Origin: CAKZNE01 sp040222435 | GTDB lineage: Bacteria > Bacteroidota > Bacteroidia > Flavobacteriales > Schleiferiaceae | NCBI GenBank assembly: GCA_965212245.1 | Contig: OZ243107.1 | Span: 3,720,001 to 3,784,000 of the forward strand | Length of the DNA stretch: 64,000 nt | Reading direction: 5' to 3' | Shown: positions 53,929 through 63,400 of the stretch, in pieces | Position numbering within the stretch: position 1 is the stretch's first letter | How the letters are laid out: the number at the start of each line of letters is the position of its first letter | Made by a program: the position numbers and the translations under genes | The notes under the pieces: generated by a model | What the model saw: the letters and a program-made list of their open reading frames with translations, nothing else | Database searches by the model: none | Told to the model about the DNA's origin: nothing

Positions 53929-55242
53929 TTATCCCCCAAAATCGTCAAAGGCAACATTTTCGGGTGGTACACCCCAATCGTCTACCATTTTAAGTACAGC
54001 CGCGTTCATCAGAGGCGGTCCGCAGAAATAGAATTCAATTTCTTCAGGCTCCGGGTGTTTACTCAGGTATTGTTCAATAACTGCATTATGTACAAAACCT
54101 ACAAAGCCATCGCCTTTTTCATCTTCAATATCCTTTTTCTCAACCCAATTGTCCTCTGGTTTGGCATCTGATAATACCATGTAGAATTTAAAATTGGGGA
54201 AGTTCTTTTCGATCTCACGGAAGTAATGAATATAGAACAATTCATCGCGAGAACGCCCTCCGTACCAGTAGGATACTTTCCGGCCTGTTTCAAGGGTTTT
54301 GAAAAGCTGGTAAATGTGTGAGCGCATGGGTGCCATACCGGCCCCCCCGCCTATATACAACATTTCCGCACCCGTATCCTTAATAAAGAACTCTCCGTAA
54401 GGTCCGGAGATGGTACACTTATCACCCGGCTTCAGATTAAAGATGTAGGATGAAGCGATACCGGGATTGATGTCGGCCCAGGTATTTTTAGCACGGTCAA
54501 AGGGAGGAGCGGCCACCCTTACATTCAACATCACATTCCTCCCTTCTGCGGGGTAGGAAGCCATGGAGTATGCACGTACTACTTCTTCATCATTTTTCAT
54601 CACCAGATTACGCATGGCGAATGGCCCTTCAGACCAGTCTTTTTCAAACTTATCGGGTTCTCCAGGGTGATCTTTAGGGTGAGCCTCGATATCCATATCC
54701 GAGAACTTAACCACGGTGGGCGGAATTTTAATCTGGATATACCCCCCAGCCTTGTAGTCCATATCCTCAGGGATCTCCACTACAAATTCTTTAATATAGG
54801 TGGCTACGTTGTAATTGGAAACTACCGTAGCTTCCCATTCTTTAATTCCGAATACTTCTTCCGGAACTTTCACCTTCATATCATTCTTTACCTTCACTTG
54901 GCATCCTAGTCTCCAGTTTTCCTGAACTTCCTTACGGGTGAAATAACCTACTTCAGTAGGTAGTATCTCGCCTCCGCCTTCTTCTACCTGGCATTTACAC
55001 ATAGCACAAGTACCACCACCACCACAGGCCGATGGAAGGAATATCTTTTGATTGGAAAGGGTGGTTAAAAGGGTGTTCCCCGATTCTACTTCCCGGGGTT
55101 CTCCGTTAATATCCAAAGTTACCGGACCGGAGGGGGCCAGTTTAGCCTTGGCACCCAGCAGTATGGAAACCAAAAGGATAATCACAATAAAGAATACGAC
55201 TATACTGGAAATGATAACCGTTGATGTTGCCAAAAATACCAT
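53929..55242 (-). CDS. nqrF: Na+-NQR subunit F
   Basis: NqrF is the NADH-oxidising entry subunit, with FAD and a [2Fe-2S] cluster, anchored by one N-terminal helix (residues 5-30). The cluster cysteines are in SACGGGGTCAMCKC (Cys73, 79 and 82) with the fourth at Cys114 in WRLGCQVK. The FAD-binding RAYSMASYP motif and the NADH-binding GGGAGMAPMRSHIYQ are intact. The C-terminal EFYFCGPPLMN and the final aromatic VAFDDFGG are typical. At 437 residues it is a little longer than the Vibrio subunit. It is the last gene of the operon. Confidence 0.97.
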   Translation of the reverse strand: MVFLATSTVIISSIVVFFIVIILLVSILLGAKAKLAPSGPVTLDINGEPREVESGNTLLTTLSNQKIFLPSACGGGGTCAMCKCQVEEGGGEILPTEVGYFTRKEVQENWRLGCQVKVKNDMKVKVPEEVFGIKEWEATVVSNYNVATYIKEFVVEIPEDMDYKAGGYIQIKIPPTVVKFSDMDIEAHPKDHPGEPDKFEKDWSEGPFAMRNLVMKNDEEVVRAYSMASYPAEGRNVMLNVRVAAPPFDRAKNTWADINPGIASSYIFNLKPGDKCTISGPYGEFFIKDTGAEMLYIGGGAGMAPMRSHIYQLFKTLETGRKVSYWYGGRSRDELFYIHYFREIEKNFPNFKFYMVLSDAKPEDNWVEKKDIEDEKGDGFVGFVHNAVIEQYLSKHPEPEEIEFYFCGPPLMNAAVLKMVDDWGVPPENVAFDDFGG

Positions 55243-55267
55243 GGTCTTCTTTCTTCTTTAAAATCAG

Positions 55268-55885
55268 TTATAATTTAATTCCCATAAAGGCCATAAAGGC
55301 AATACCCATAAGACCGGTTACGATAAAGGTGATACCCAATCCGCGCAGAGGTGCGGGAACATTAGAGTAACGGATCTTTTCGCGAATAGCCGCAATAGCC
55401 ACAATAGCTAAAAACCAACCTATACCACTACCTATACCAAATACGGATGCCTCAGCAATGTTATTGTAGTTACGCTCCTGCATAAAGAGTGAACCACCCA
55501 GAATAGAACAGTTTACCGCAATAAGAGGTAGAAAAATACCCAACGCACCGTACAGGGCGGGAGCGAACTTCTCTACAATCATTTCCACCAGCTGTACCAG
55601 GGAAGCAATTACTGCAATGAACATAATAAAAGAGAGAAAGCTAAGATCTACCTCAGCAAACTGCGGTCCAAGCCAGCTCAGTGCTCCTTCTTTTAATACG
55701 TAATTTTCAAGCAGATAGTTAATAGGCACAGTAATACCTAATACAAAGATCACTGCCGCACCAAGACCTACACCGGTACTTACTTTTTTTGAAACCGCCA
55801 GGTAAGAACACATGCCCAAAAAGAAGGCAAAGATCATGTTCTCTACAAAGATGGCTTTGATGAATATGTTTACTAATTCTTGCAT
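55268..55885 (-). CDS. nqrE: Na+-NQR subunit E
   Basis: NqrE is a six-helix membrane subunit with NqrD as its twin. With NqrD it binds an iron-sulfur centre in the membrane and helps form the Na+ path. Visible are helical stretches including IFAFFLGMCSYLAVSKKVST and IMFIAVIASLVQLVEMIVEK, with the conserved Cys in NCSILGGSLFMQ and the other in GMCSYLAVS. The 205-residue length is normal. It sits 25 bases before nqrF and 12 bases after nqrD. Confidence 0.96.
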   Translation of the reverse strand: MQELVNIFIKAIFVENMIFAFFLGMCSYLAVSKKVSTGVGLGAAVIFVLGITVPINYLLENYVLKEGALSWLGPQFAEVDLSFLSFIMFIAVIASLVQLVEMIVEKFAPALYGALGIFLPLIAVNCSILGGSLFMQERNYNNIAEASVFGIGSGIGWFLAIVAIAAIREKIRYSNVPAPLRGLGITFIVTGLMGIAFMAFMGIKL

Positions 55886-55897
55886 GTCCGTGTTTTC

Positions 55898-56608
55898 TTA
55901 GTTTTCTTCGATTAGTTTACGGTTGCGGGATCTTTGAACCCAAATAATTATACCCACTACTATAAGAGCCATTGGAGGAAGAAGGAAAAAGCCATTATCG
56001 CTGTAAAAACCTCCGTTATCAAGGTACCAGCTCTCAGGTATGATCTGCACACCAAAAAGTTGGCCTGACCCGAAAAGCTCACGGAAAAAAGCTACCACGA
56101 TAAGAATCACTCCATATCCCACGGAGTTTCCCACACCATCTAAAAAGGCTTTCCAGGGGCCATTACCCAAAGCAAACGCTTCAAAACGTCCCATAATAAT
56201 ACAGTTGGTAATGATGAGCCCCACAAAAACCGAAAGTTCCTTAGACACATCGTATACATACGCTTTCAGCACCTGGTCTACCAAAATCACCAATGAGGCC
56301 ACAACCACCAGCTGAACGATAATACGTATACGGTTGGGGATAAGGTTACGCATCAGGGAGATGATCACGTTACCGGCACATAGTACAAAGAGTACCGATA
56401 TTGCCATTACTACAGCTGGGTACAGTTTTACGGTAATTGCCAGTGCCGAACAGATACCCAGTACCTGCACGGTAATAGGGTTATCATCATTAAACGGATC
56501 ACTGATCAGCTTGCGGTTTTTCTTGCTAAAGAGTGGCTCTTTCTGTTTTTTCTGCTTTTCTAAAGCTTCGGTTACTTCGGCCATATCTTCTTTGTTGTTG
56601 TTATCCAA
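55898..56608 (-). CDS. nqrD: Na+-NQR subunit D
   Basis: NqrD is an integral membrane subunit homologous to NqrE and RnfA/E. The conserved cysteines are in LGICSALAITVK and ITNCIIMGRFEAFALG, and the tail after LMALIV-type helices ends in basic residues. At 236 residues it is slightly longer than the 210 of Vibrio, because of a polar N-terminal extension (EDMAEVTEALEKQKKQKEPL) of about 30 residues. It is followed closely by nqrE. Confidence 0.96.
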   Translation of the reverse strand: MDNNNKEDMAEVTEALEKQKKQKEPLFSKKNRKLISDPFNDDNPITVQVLGICSALAITVKLYPAVVMAISVLFVLCAGNVIISLMRNLIPNRIRIIVQLVVVASLVILVDQVLKAYVYDVSKELSVFVGLIITNCIIMGRFEAFALGNGPWKAFLDGVGNSVGYGVILIVVAFFRELFGSGQLFGVQIIPESWYLDNGGFYSDNGFFLLPPMALIVVGIIIWVQRSRNRKLIEEN

Positions 56609-56627
56609 TGATTGTTTGTCTTTAGGC

Positions 56628-57350
56628 TTACTTCATGGCGGTTGCTCCGTTTCCTGAATCGAAAGTAAGCAGGAAGGGAAAGTAAGCATCCATATTATCT
56701 TCTATCATATCCTGTACCCCTACTGAAGTAATGGTTCCACCGCTGATACCATCTACCTGGTAGTCGCCAGCTGCATCACCCTTGCGTACTTCAATACTCA
56801 CAAACTCTTTATCAGCATTCAGGATTTTTTTCTCATGGAACTGCTCTGAGAACATGGGCGTTCCGATCTCTGCGCCCAGTCCCGGAGTTTCTCCTTTGTG
56901 GTCAAATACGGCACCGTATACGGTATTCGCATCTTCACTAAGGGAAATATAACCCCATATAGGACCCCAAAGTCCTTTTCCCCTTAAAGGAATAATATAA
57001 TAGGTTTGACCTTCTTTGCTAGCTATATAGAGAGGAGCATTACGCTCTTCTGCAGGTTTAGCTACTTCTTTGGACATTTCTACGGTAAAAGCATCTACGC
57101 CATCTTCCACCTTTCCATTTCGGATCACTAATTCCTGCCGGATGTATTCCTTATACAATGCTTCCGCACCATCCCTCTCTACCTCCACACCAATGGAGGC
57201 GAGGATATTCTGCATCTTTTCACGTTCTACGTTCTCATCCTGCATAGGCTTCAGTGAAGTTGCTGCGAAGGATAATAAAGCTGCCACTACAACTACCATA
57301 ATTGTAGCGAACATGAAAGTATAACTGTTCTTATTTACGTCTAATGCCAT
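56628..57350 (-). CDS. nqrC: Na+-NQR subunit C
   Basis: NqrC carries one covalently bound FMN, attached to a Thr by ApbE. It has one N-terminal membrane helix (residues 10-30) and a periplasmic domain. The flavin attachment motif is GISGGTITS with Thr206, where the more usual motif has Ala for the second Gly. LWGPIWGYISL and the Gly-rich ETPGLGAEI are further family marks. The length of 240 residues is normal. It is coupled to nqrB by a 3-base gap. Confidence 0.95.
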   Translation of the reverse strand: MALDVNKNSYTFMFATIMVVVVAALLSFAATSLKPMQDENVEREKMQNILASIGVEVERDGAEALYKEYIRQELVIRNGKVEDGVDAFTVEMSKEVAKPAEERNAPLYIASKEGQTYYIIPLRGKGLWGPIWGYISLSEDANTVYGAVFDHKGETPGLGAEIGTPMFSEQFHEKKILNADKEFVSIEVRKGDAAGDYQVDGISGGTITSVGVQDMIEDNMDAYFPFLLTFDSGNGATAMK

Positions 57351-57353
57351 TGC

Positions 57354-58544
57354 TTAAGCCGTTTTAACTTTTACCTGTAATCTTTTCTTGCGCCTCTTAA
57401 CGTTTGCCTCTATTACATAATGGTCAATAAGGGGAGCCATTACGTTCATAAAGAGAATAGCCATCATCACTCCTTCAGGATAGGCCGGGTTAAATACCCG
57501 GATCATAATACACAGTATACCGGTAAGGAAACCGTATATCCATTTTCCACGTGTTGTTTGTGAAGCCGAAACCGGATCGGTAGCCATAAATACAATACCA
57601 AAGGCAAAGCCACCCATAATAAGGTGCTGCCAGAAAGGTGCACCCATAAAACCCTCCTGCTCAGGAGAGATGGCGTAAGGAGCTGCCCAGTTAAAAATTA
57701 AACCCATAGCGATACCTCCCAACAATGCACTGAACATGATACGCCAGCTGCCTATACCCGTAATCAACAGTATAGCTGCACCTATAAGGATGGCGATTAC
57801 TGAAGTTTCACCTACTGAGCCGGGAATGGTTCCCAGGAACATATCCATGGGAGAAAGTGAAGTAGTTCCGGTAGTGGCCAGATCACCTAATGCGGTGGCC
57901 CCGGAATAACCGTCCACTACTCCCTGACCAGCTTCGGTAGAAGTATTGATCCATACTTTGTCTCCAGACATATAACTTGGATAAGCAAAGAAGGCAAAAG
58001 CCCTTGCTGTAAGTGCAGGGTTCAGAATATTCATTCCGGTTCCCCCGAAAACTTCTTTACCTAATACCACAGCAAATACTACTGAAAGGGCCAGCATCCA
58101 AAGTGGAATATCCACTGGCATAATCAACGGAATAAGCATGCCCGTTACCAGGTAACCCTCATTGATCTGGTGTTTCTTGATCACACAAAAAGCAAACTCA
58201 ACTCCCAGACCTACGGCATAGGATACCACCACCATAGGCACCACTTTAATGGCGCCAAACAGAAACTGATCCCAAAAGCCTACGGTCTCACCCAGAGCAT
58301 TGAAGTGCTGATATCCTACGTTCCACATACCAAATAAAAGGGCAGGCACCAGGGCCATTACCACTGTTATCATGGTACGCTTAAGGTCAATACCGTCACG
58401 CACATGTGCCCCGCTGTGCGATGTATGCCCGGGTACAAATAAAAACGTGGCGAAGCCATCGTATACCGGGTATAGTTTTTCAAGCTTTCCTCCCTCTTCA
58501 AAATGAGGTTTTACGCTTTCCAACAAATTCTTAAATACCTTCAT
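57354..58544 (-). CDS. nqrB: Na+-NQR subunit B
   Basis: NqrB is the largest membrane subunit. It holds one covalent FMN, riboflavin and the quinone site. The FMN motif is DGYSGATALGDL, with Thr near residue 216. Ten hydrophobic helices are visible, including EGYLVTGMLIPLIMPVD and NILNPALTARAFAFFAYP with the expected Asn-Pro. The C-terminal TRGKWIYGFLTGILCIMIR region is intact. The length of 396 fits. It sits 19 bases after nqrA and is a substrate of the ApbE encoded at 51063-52082. Confidence 0.97.
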   Translation of the reverse strand: MKVFKNLLESVKPHFEEGGKLEKLYPVYDGFATFLFVPGHTSHSGAHVRDGIDLKRTMITVVMALVPALLFGMWNVGYQHFNALGETVGFWDQFLFGAIKVVPMVVVSYAVGLGVEFAFCVIKKHQINEGYLVTGMLIPLIMPVDIPLWMLALSVVFAVVLGKEVFGGTGMNILNPALTARAFAFFAYPSYMSGDKVWINTSTEAGQGVVDGYSGATALGDLATTGTTSLSPMDMFLGTIPGSVGETSVIAILIGAAILLITGIGSWRIMFSALLGGIAMGLIFNWAAPYAISPEQEGFMGAPFWQHLIMGGFAFGIVFMATDPVSASQTTRGKWIYGFLTGILCIMIRVFNPAYPEGVMMAILFMNVMAPLIDHYVIEANVKRRKKRLQVKVKTA

Positions 58545-58563
58545 CTCTAGCTAATAAATTCTT

Positions 58564-59919
58564 TTAGTCCCCTAATTCTTTAAGCATCAGATCCAATCCT
58601 TCACGTACCGTTTGCTGTACCGGGATCTTAGAAGTGCATACTACTTCACACAACGCAAAATCTTCTTCGGCTACTTCATAAATACCCAGGTTTTCCATCG
58701 CTTCAATATCATTGATCATGATAGACTTCAGCAATTGTACAGGGTAAATATCAAATGGGAATACTTTTTCGTACTCACCGGTTACCACAAAGGCGCGCTC
58801 TTCACCATTCATAGCGGTATCCAAACGATACTTTTTATTGGGTTGTAACCAGCCAAACATGGCGTGTGAGATACTGAATTTATCCAGGTTAGGTGTAATC
58901 CAGCCAAAGAACTGATCCTGATCACCTTCCGGAATTACCGTTACCTGACGATCGTAAAAACCAAGGTAGCCCTCCGGTTTTATCTGCTCCCCGGTAAGTA
59001 CATTACCACTTATATAGCGGTTCTTATTGTCAGATACATTTCTGGCCAGTATATTTTTAACGGAAGCACCGATTATAGTTTTATAATAGCGGGGTTTGCT
59101 TACCTCAGAACCGGTGGTTGCCACATTGATTTGTGCATCAAACTTACCGCTGAGGAATAAGCGGCCAATAATGATCACTTCCTGTGGACTGATGGTCCAA
59201 ACTGCATCTCCTTTATTAACCGGGTCAATGTGATGAATATGTACACCTACATTACCTGCGGGATGAGGACCTTTAAAGCGGTGAAGCTCTACTCCTTTGC
59301 AATTGGTAAATACCGTACTTGGATTTGTACGTCCGTCTACACCCAAATGAATTTTACCATCTGTAAGACGTGCCAGTGCATCAATACCGGTTTGAAATTC
59401 ACTCTCCTGTCCGTGAACAACAAAGTCGTTATCAGGAGCCAGAGGCGCTGTATCAAAGCATGATATAAAAATAGCCTTGGGTGCACGCTCAGGATTAGCT
59501 ACCACATTGTAAGGACGTTGCTTAATGAACGGCCAGCAACCGGAAGCCAGTAATTTTTCAGTTACAGCATCCCGATCCAAAGTTTTAGGATCAGCCGTTC
59601 CAAAATCCTCATACCGGATCTCTTTATCGGCTAAAATGCGTATTTCTAAAAGCTTGCGCTTATCCCCTCTTACTATTTCCGCTATCTCTCCGCTTACGGG
59701 TGAGCAGAACTTAACAGCTTCCCGATCCTTATTATAAAGAATTGGGGTCCCTGCTTTTACCTCATCACCTTCCTTTACGGAAAGCTTGGTACGTATACCA
59801 ACAAAGTCGGTGGGTTTAATAGCAAAAGTTTCGGGTTGTTCCGTGTTGGCGTATAACTGTTCGGCCTGGCCTACAAGTTTTATATCTACACCACGTTTAA
59901 TCTTAATCAGGTCTGACAT
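58564..59919 (-). CDS. nqrA: Na+-NQR subunit A
   Basis: NqrA is the peripheral cytoplasmic subunit next to NqrB. It begins IKIKRGVDIKLVGQAEQ-like, followed by the biotinyl-lipoyl-like domain (VGIRTKLSVKEGDEVKAGTP). Later landmarks are RPYNVVANPERAPKAIF, VGVHIHHIDPVNKGDAVWTI and GFYDRQVTVIPEGDQDQFFG. The 451 residues are complete. As the first gene it heads the operon nqrABCDEF. Confidence 0.97.
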   Translation of the reverse strand: MSDLIKIKRGVDIKLVGQAEQLYANTEQPETFAIKPTDFVGIRTKLSVKEGDEVKAGTPILYNKDREAVKFCSPVSGEIAEIVRGDKRKLLEIRILADKEIRYEDFGTADPKTLDRDAVTEKLLASGCWPFIKQRPYNVVANPERAPKAIFISCFDTAPLAPDNDFVVHGQESEFQTGIDALARLTDGKIHLGVDGRTNPSTVFTNCKGVELHRFKGPHPAGNVGVHIHHIDPVNKGDAVWTISPQEVIIIGRLFLSGKFDAQINVATTGSEVSKPRYYKTIIGASVKNILARNVSDNKNRYISGNVLTGEQIKPEGYLGFYDRQVTVIPEGDQDQFFGWITPNLDKFSISHAMFGWLQPNKKYRLDTAMNGEERAFVVTGEYEKVFPFDIYPVQLLKSIMINDIEAMENLGIYEVAEEDFALCEVVCTSKIPVQQTVREGLDLMLKELGD

Positions 59920-59956
59920 TGCAGCAGAATGAAAAAATTCTATCTTAAATTGGCGG

Positions 59957-60032
59957 CAAAATTAAGAAGCTATCAACCTTTTACTTCATTTTTGGCCGGA
60001 TTTAGAACTATTCTAAACAGGGCGCAAATTTA
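59957..60032 (-). promoter_or_regulatory. Candidate promoter elements of the nqr operon
   Basis: On the minus strand two full TAnnTTTG matches occur, TAATTTTG at 59957-59964 and TAAATTTG at 60025-60032. A TTT lies 16 bases before the distal one. The divergent plus-strand gene has TTTG and TAGTTTTA (7 of 8) spaced 16 bases apart just beyond, before its GTG start at 60096. Confidence 0.4.
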
Positions 60033-60095
60033 CTGATTATTAGCTTTGAAAAAAGGCACGATCTTAGTTTTATCGACATAAAAAAAACAAGCCTA

Positions 60096-61379
60096 GTGAA
60101 ATACTTCAAATTCATCTTCCTGCTTCTCATTTCATCCACTCTATTGGGACAAGGAAACAATTATTACGAAGAGGGCCGTATGCGCTACGAAGACTTTGTG
60201 TACCAGGCCGGAATTAAAACCGTAAAGTTCCATCCGGTAGGTGAAGATTTGCGTATGCCGGTTATTAAACTCCGCTCAGGAGAACGACTGTTATTGAGTT
60301 TTGATGATCTTTATGAGGATTATGTAGATTACAATTACACTGTTATCCATTGCAATGCAGACTGGACACCTTCCAATATTCTGCAATCGCAATACCTCAG
60401 TAACTTTCAGGATTATTACCTGAATGATTATGAATACTCCCTCAATGCCCTCATTCCCTACACCAATTACCAGCTTACCATACCCAACAGCAATCTGAAT
60501 TTTACCAAATCAGGGAATTACATCCTTAAAGTATACCGGGATGATAATCCTGACAAACTGGTACTTACCCGCAGGTTTATGGTGTATGAAGACCGTGTAA
60601 GTGTAGGTGGGCGTGTAAAACGTGCTACCCGTGTAGAGGACATGGACACCCGGCAAGAAGTTGATTTTACTATTAACCATACCAATTATACCATTCAAAA
60701 TCCATTTGTAGACCTCCATGTAAGCCTTATGCAAAACCAGCGCTGGGATAATCCTATTACCACCCTGAAGCCCCAGTTTGTACAAAATGGTCAGCTGGTT
60801 TATCAATACGATGATATAAATACTTTTAACGGGATCAATGAATTCCGCTTTTTTGATATTAAAAACCTGCAGGTGCTCACTCAAAATGTTCGGAAAATTG
60901 ATCGTGACAGTGTATATACCGCTTACCTGGCTACGGATCAGCAACGTACTATTTCACGCTATACGGTATACTTTGATATTAACGGTCATTACGTGGTGCG
61001 CAGGCTGGATGCCACCAACTCTGATACTGAGGCCGATTATGCGTATGTAGATTTTATTCTGGAGTATCCTGCTCCCCTTCAGGATGGTGATATTTACGTT
61101 TTTGGGAAGCTAACCGACTGGAAAGCATTGCCGGAATACCGCATGGAGTACGATTATGTGCGCAATGCTTACCGGGGGCGTTTCCTTATTAAGCAAGGTT
61201 ATTATAATTATATGTACGCTTTGCAAAAAAACAATGGCTCCCTGGAGTTGGAAGCCCTGGAAGGCAGCCACTGGGAAACCGAAAACACCTACCAGATATT
61301 GGTGTACAATCGTGAAGTGGGAATACGCTATGATCGTTTGATTGGATTTGGCGAACTTAGCTCCGAAGATCTTTATTGA
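60096..61379 (+). CDS. DUF5103 protein, type IX secretion system plug protein
   Basis: The 427 residues match DUF5103, the family of the Plug protein, which closes the SprA translocon of the T9SS. It has a signal peptide (KYFKFIFLLLISSTLLGQ), an N-terminal YVNYNYTVIHCNADWTPS-like stretch (actual YVDYNYTVIHCNADW), and a C-terminal GDIYVFGKLTDWKALPEYRM carbohydrate-binding-like fold. It starts with GTG; no ATG fits the signal peptide. It is periplasmic or outer-membrane associated. It fits the three T9SS cargo proteins in this window. It overlaps the following gene. Confidence 0.88.
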   Translation: MKYFKFIFLLLISSTLLGQGNNYYEEGRMRYEDFVYQAGIKTVKFHPVGEDLRMPVIKLRSGERLLLSFDDLYEDYVDYNYTVIHCNADWTPSNILQSQYLSNFQDYYLNDYEYSLNALIPYTNYQLTIPNSNLNFTKSGNYILKVYRDDNPDKLVLTRRFMVYEDRVSVGGRVKRATRVEDMDTRQEVDFTINHTNYTIQNPFVDLHVSLMQNQRWDNPITTLKPQFVQNGQLVYQYDDINTFNGINEFRFFDIKNLQVLTQNVRKIDRDSVYTAYLATDQQRTISRYTVYFDINGHYVVRRLDATNSDTEADYAYVDFILEYPAPLQDGDIYVFGKLTDWKALPEYRMEYDYVRNAYRGRFLIKQGYYNYMYALQKNNGSLELEALEGSHWETENTYQILVYNREVGIRYDRLIGFGELSSEDLY

Positions 61380-62374
61380 GTCTATTGAAATCTAAAATTG
61401 TAAAATCCAACTCCTGCCTTAACTGCCAACAAGAACTTGATGGTGAAAATTTTTGCCCGAACTGCGGACAAAAGAATGATGCGCGGAGGCTTACGGCTTG
61501 GCACTTTATTACCGAAAGCTTAAGCAATTCTATTGCATTTGATGGGCGCTTCTTTAATACACTGATCAACCTGATCCGTCACCCGGGTAAAGTGCCGAAA
61601 GACTTTGTTGAAGGTAAGCGAACGCGCTATATGAACCCCATTCGCATTTACTTTCTCTCTTCCATACTGCTGCTGTTTCTCATTCAGGTCAAAGACGGAA
61701 CCCCTGGTTTTTTGGAATTGAAAAGCTCAAACCCGGAGGTAATTACGGATGAACAAGCTAAAATACCTGGCTCTCTTCAAACGCTGGTGGAAGCTGATAC
61801 CATAGAAAACTCCCCACCACTGGTATTAAAACTACCTGAAAAACCAGGCCTTAATGAAGACAAAAATGCCCTTGGCAGTTTTGATCTGATGAGAGATTTT
61901 TACCGGGAGCATAAATCATTGGAAATTAATGAAGCCCTTGATTCTTTGGGAATGGAAGCTGGCCTATGGAATCGGTTCATGTACGCCCAGGCTGCCAAAG
62001 CAGCTGACTTTGATACGGAAGAGTTTAACCGTTACTTCTTGTCCAAGCTTTTTTGGGTCCTGTTTCTTTTTATACCCATACTGGGGCTCTTGCTAAAATT
62101 AACCTACATCAGGCGTCCGTTTTTCTATCCTGAGCACTTGATATTTGCTTTTTTCAATCAGGCCGTTTTCTTTTTACTCTTTTCCATTTCTATATTTACT
62201 TTTCCGATATTATTAGGGCTTTTTGCTTTTTACCTGCTGATCGCCATGCGTAAGTTCTATAAGCAAAGCTGGGGTAAGACAATCATGAAATTCCTAATAC
62301 TCAATATGCTTCTGTTCCCTGCCTTTATAACCTTTACGCTTATTTCCATGCTCATTGTTTTCCTTACATTGTAA
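61376..62374 (+). CDS. DUF3667 membrane protein with zinc-ribbon
   Basis: The 332 residues begin with a zinc-ribbon (Cys14, Cys17, Cys27, Cys30 in SNSCLNC and ENFCPNCGQ). The DUF3667 signature follows: WHFITESLSNSIAFDGRFF and LIRHPGKVPKDFVEGKRTRY. Four or five membrane segments follow, the first near residue 95 (IYFLSSILLLFLIQ). The function is unknown. The start is a TTG at 61376 that overlaps the upstream stop by four bases; a second TTG at 61385 is possible. It is coupled to the plug protein gene. Confidence 0.8.
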   Translation: MSLLKSKIVKSNSCLNCQQELDGENFCPNCGQKNDARRLTAWHFITESLSNSIAFDGRFFNTLINLIRHPGKVPKDFVEGKRTRYMNPIRIYFLSSILLLFLIQVKDGTPGFLELKSSNPEVITDEQAKIPGSLQTLVEADTIENSPPLVLKLPEKPGLNEDKNALGSFDLMRDFYREHKSLEINEALDSLGMEAGLWNRFMYAQAAKAADFDTEEFNRYFLSKLFWVLFLFIPILGLLLKLTYIRRPFFYPEHLIFAFFNQAVFFLLFSISIFTFPILLGLFAFYLLIAMRKFYKQSWGKTIMKFLILNMLLFPAFITFTLISMLIVFLTL

Positions 62375-62401
62375 AGCGCTGCATTGTAATATCTTTGCCC
62401 G

Positions 62402-63358
62402 GTGGCATTAACAGGCACTGACATATCATACGTCAAGAGGGTATTGGAGTCCGGAAAACCGGTGGCCATTCCTACCGAAACTGTATACGGCCTGGCCGCT
62501 AATGCTTTGAATGAAAAAGCAGTTACCAGGGTTTTTGAAGTAAAGAACCGCCCTTCTTTTGATCCTTTGATCGTTCACCTGGCCAACCAAGATGGGTTGC
62601 CTGAACTTTGCAGTACCATTCCCAATAGTTTTTATAAGCTGTACGAGGCTTTTTGTCCGGGGCCACTCACCTTTATTCTGCCAAAATCAGATAAAATTCC
62701 TGACCTGGTAACGGCTGGAAACCCTACGGTAGGTATTCGTTTTCCAGATCATCCGCTAACACAAGAATTGCTTTCAAGTCTTAAATTCCCGCTGGCAGCT
62801 CCCAGCGCAAACCCTTTTGGATACGTTAGCCCTACAACCGCAAAGCACGTAGAGCAACAACTGGGAGATAAAATAGATTATATTTTAGATGGAGGTCCCT
62901 GTAGAGTTGGGCTGGAATCTACTATCATTGATCTCAGCACAAACAGCCTTGCCATCCTGCGTCTGGGTGGTCTTTCACTGGAAGAGATTGAAGCAGTAGC
63001 AGGAAAAGTACACCGGGTAAAAACATCTTCCAGTAATCCTAAAGCCCCGGGAATGCTTAGTGCTCATTATTCGCCCGGAAAAAAGGTGGTGTTTGGGAAT
63101 ATGGAAGATAATTACCGCATTTTTAAAGGTAAAAAGCTGGGAAGTATCACCTTTTGTAAGGGTATCTCCTGCATTCCGGCTAGCCGTCAATGGATACTAT
63201 CTCCCAAAGGCGATTTACGTGAAGCCGCCAGCAATCTTTTTAAAAGTTTGCGTGAAACCGATGAAGCGGATGTGGAAGTAATTTTGGCAGAACGTTTTCC
63301 GGATGAAGGTTTGGGGCGTGCTATTAATGACCGTCTTATGCGTGCTGCTGCTAAATAA
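62402..63358 (+). CDS. L-threonylcarbamoyladenylate synthase (Sua5/TsaC)
   Basis: It makes threonylcarbamoyl-AMP for the t6A modification at tRNA position 37. The YrdC domain (1-200) has IPTETVYGLAANAL, FEVKNRPSFDPLIVHLA, PGPLTFILPKS and APSANPFGYVSPTTAKHV. The Sua5 domain follows from about 215, marked by PGMLSAHYSPGK, so this is the longer two-domain form at 318 residues. It starts with GTG; the N-terminus MALTGTDISYVKRVLESG is close to the family start. It lies 27 bases after the DUF3667 gene. Confidence 0.93.
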   Translation: MALTGTDISYVKRVLESGKPVAIPTETVYGLAANALNEKAVTRVFEVKNRPSFDPLIVHLANQDGLPELCSTIPNSFYKLYEAFCPGPLTFILPKSDKIPDLVTAGNPTVGIRFPDHPLTQELLSSLKFPLAAPSANPFGYVSPTTAKHVEQQLGDKIDYILDGGPCRVGLESTIIDLSTNSLAILRLGGLSLEEIEAVAGKVHRVKTSSSNPKAPGMLSAHYSPGKKVVFGNMEDNYRIFKGKKLGSITFCKGISCIPASRQWILSPKGDLREAASNLFKSLRETDEADVEVILAERFPDEGLGRAINDRLMRAAAK

Positions 63359-63400
63359 AAGGTCAGGATTTAGAAGTCAGAGCTAGTTGGAAGTTCCCGA

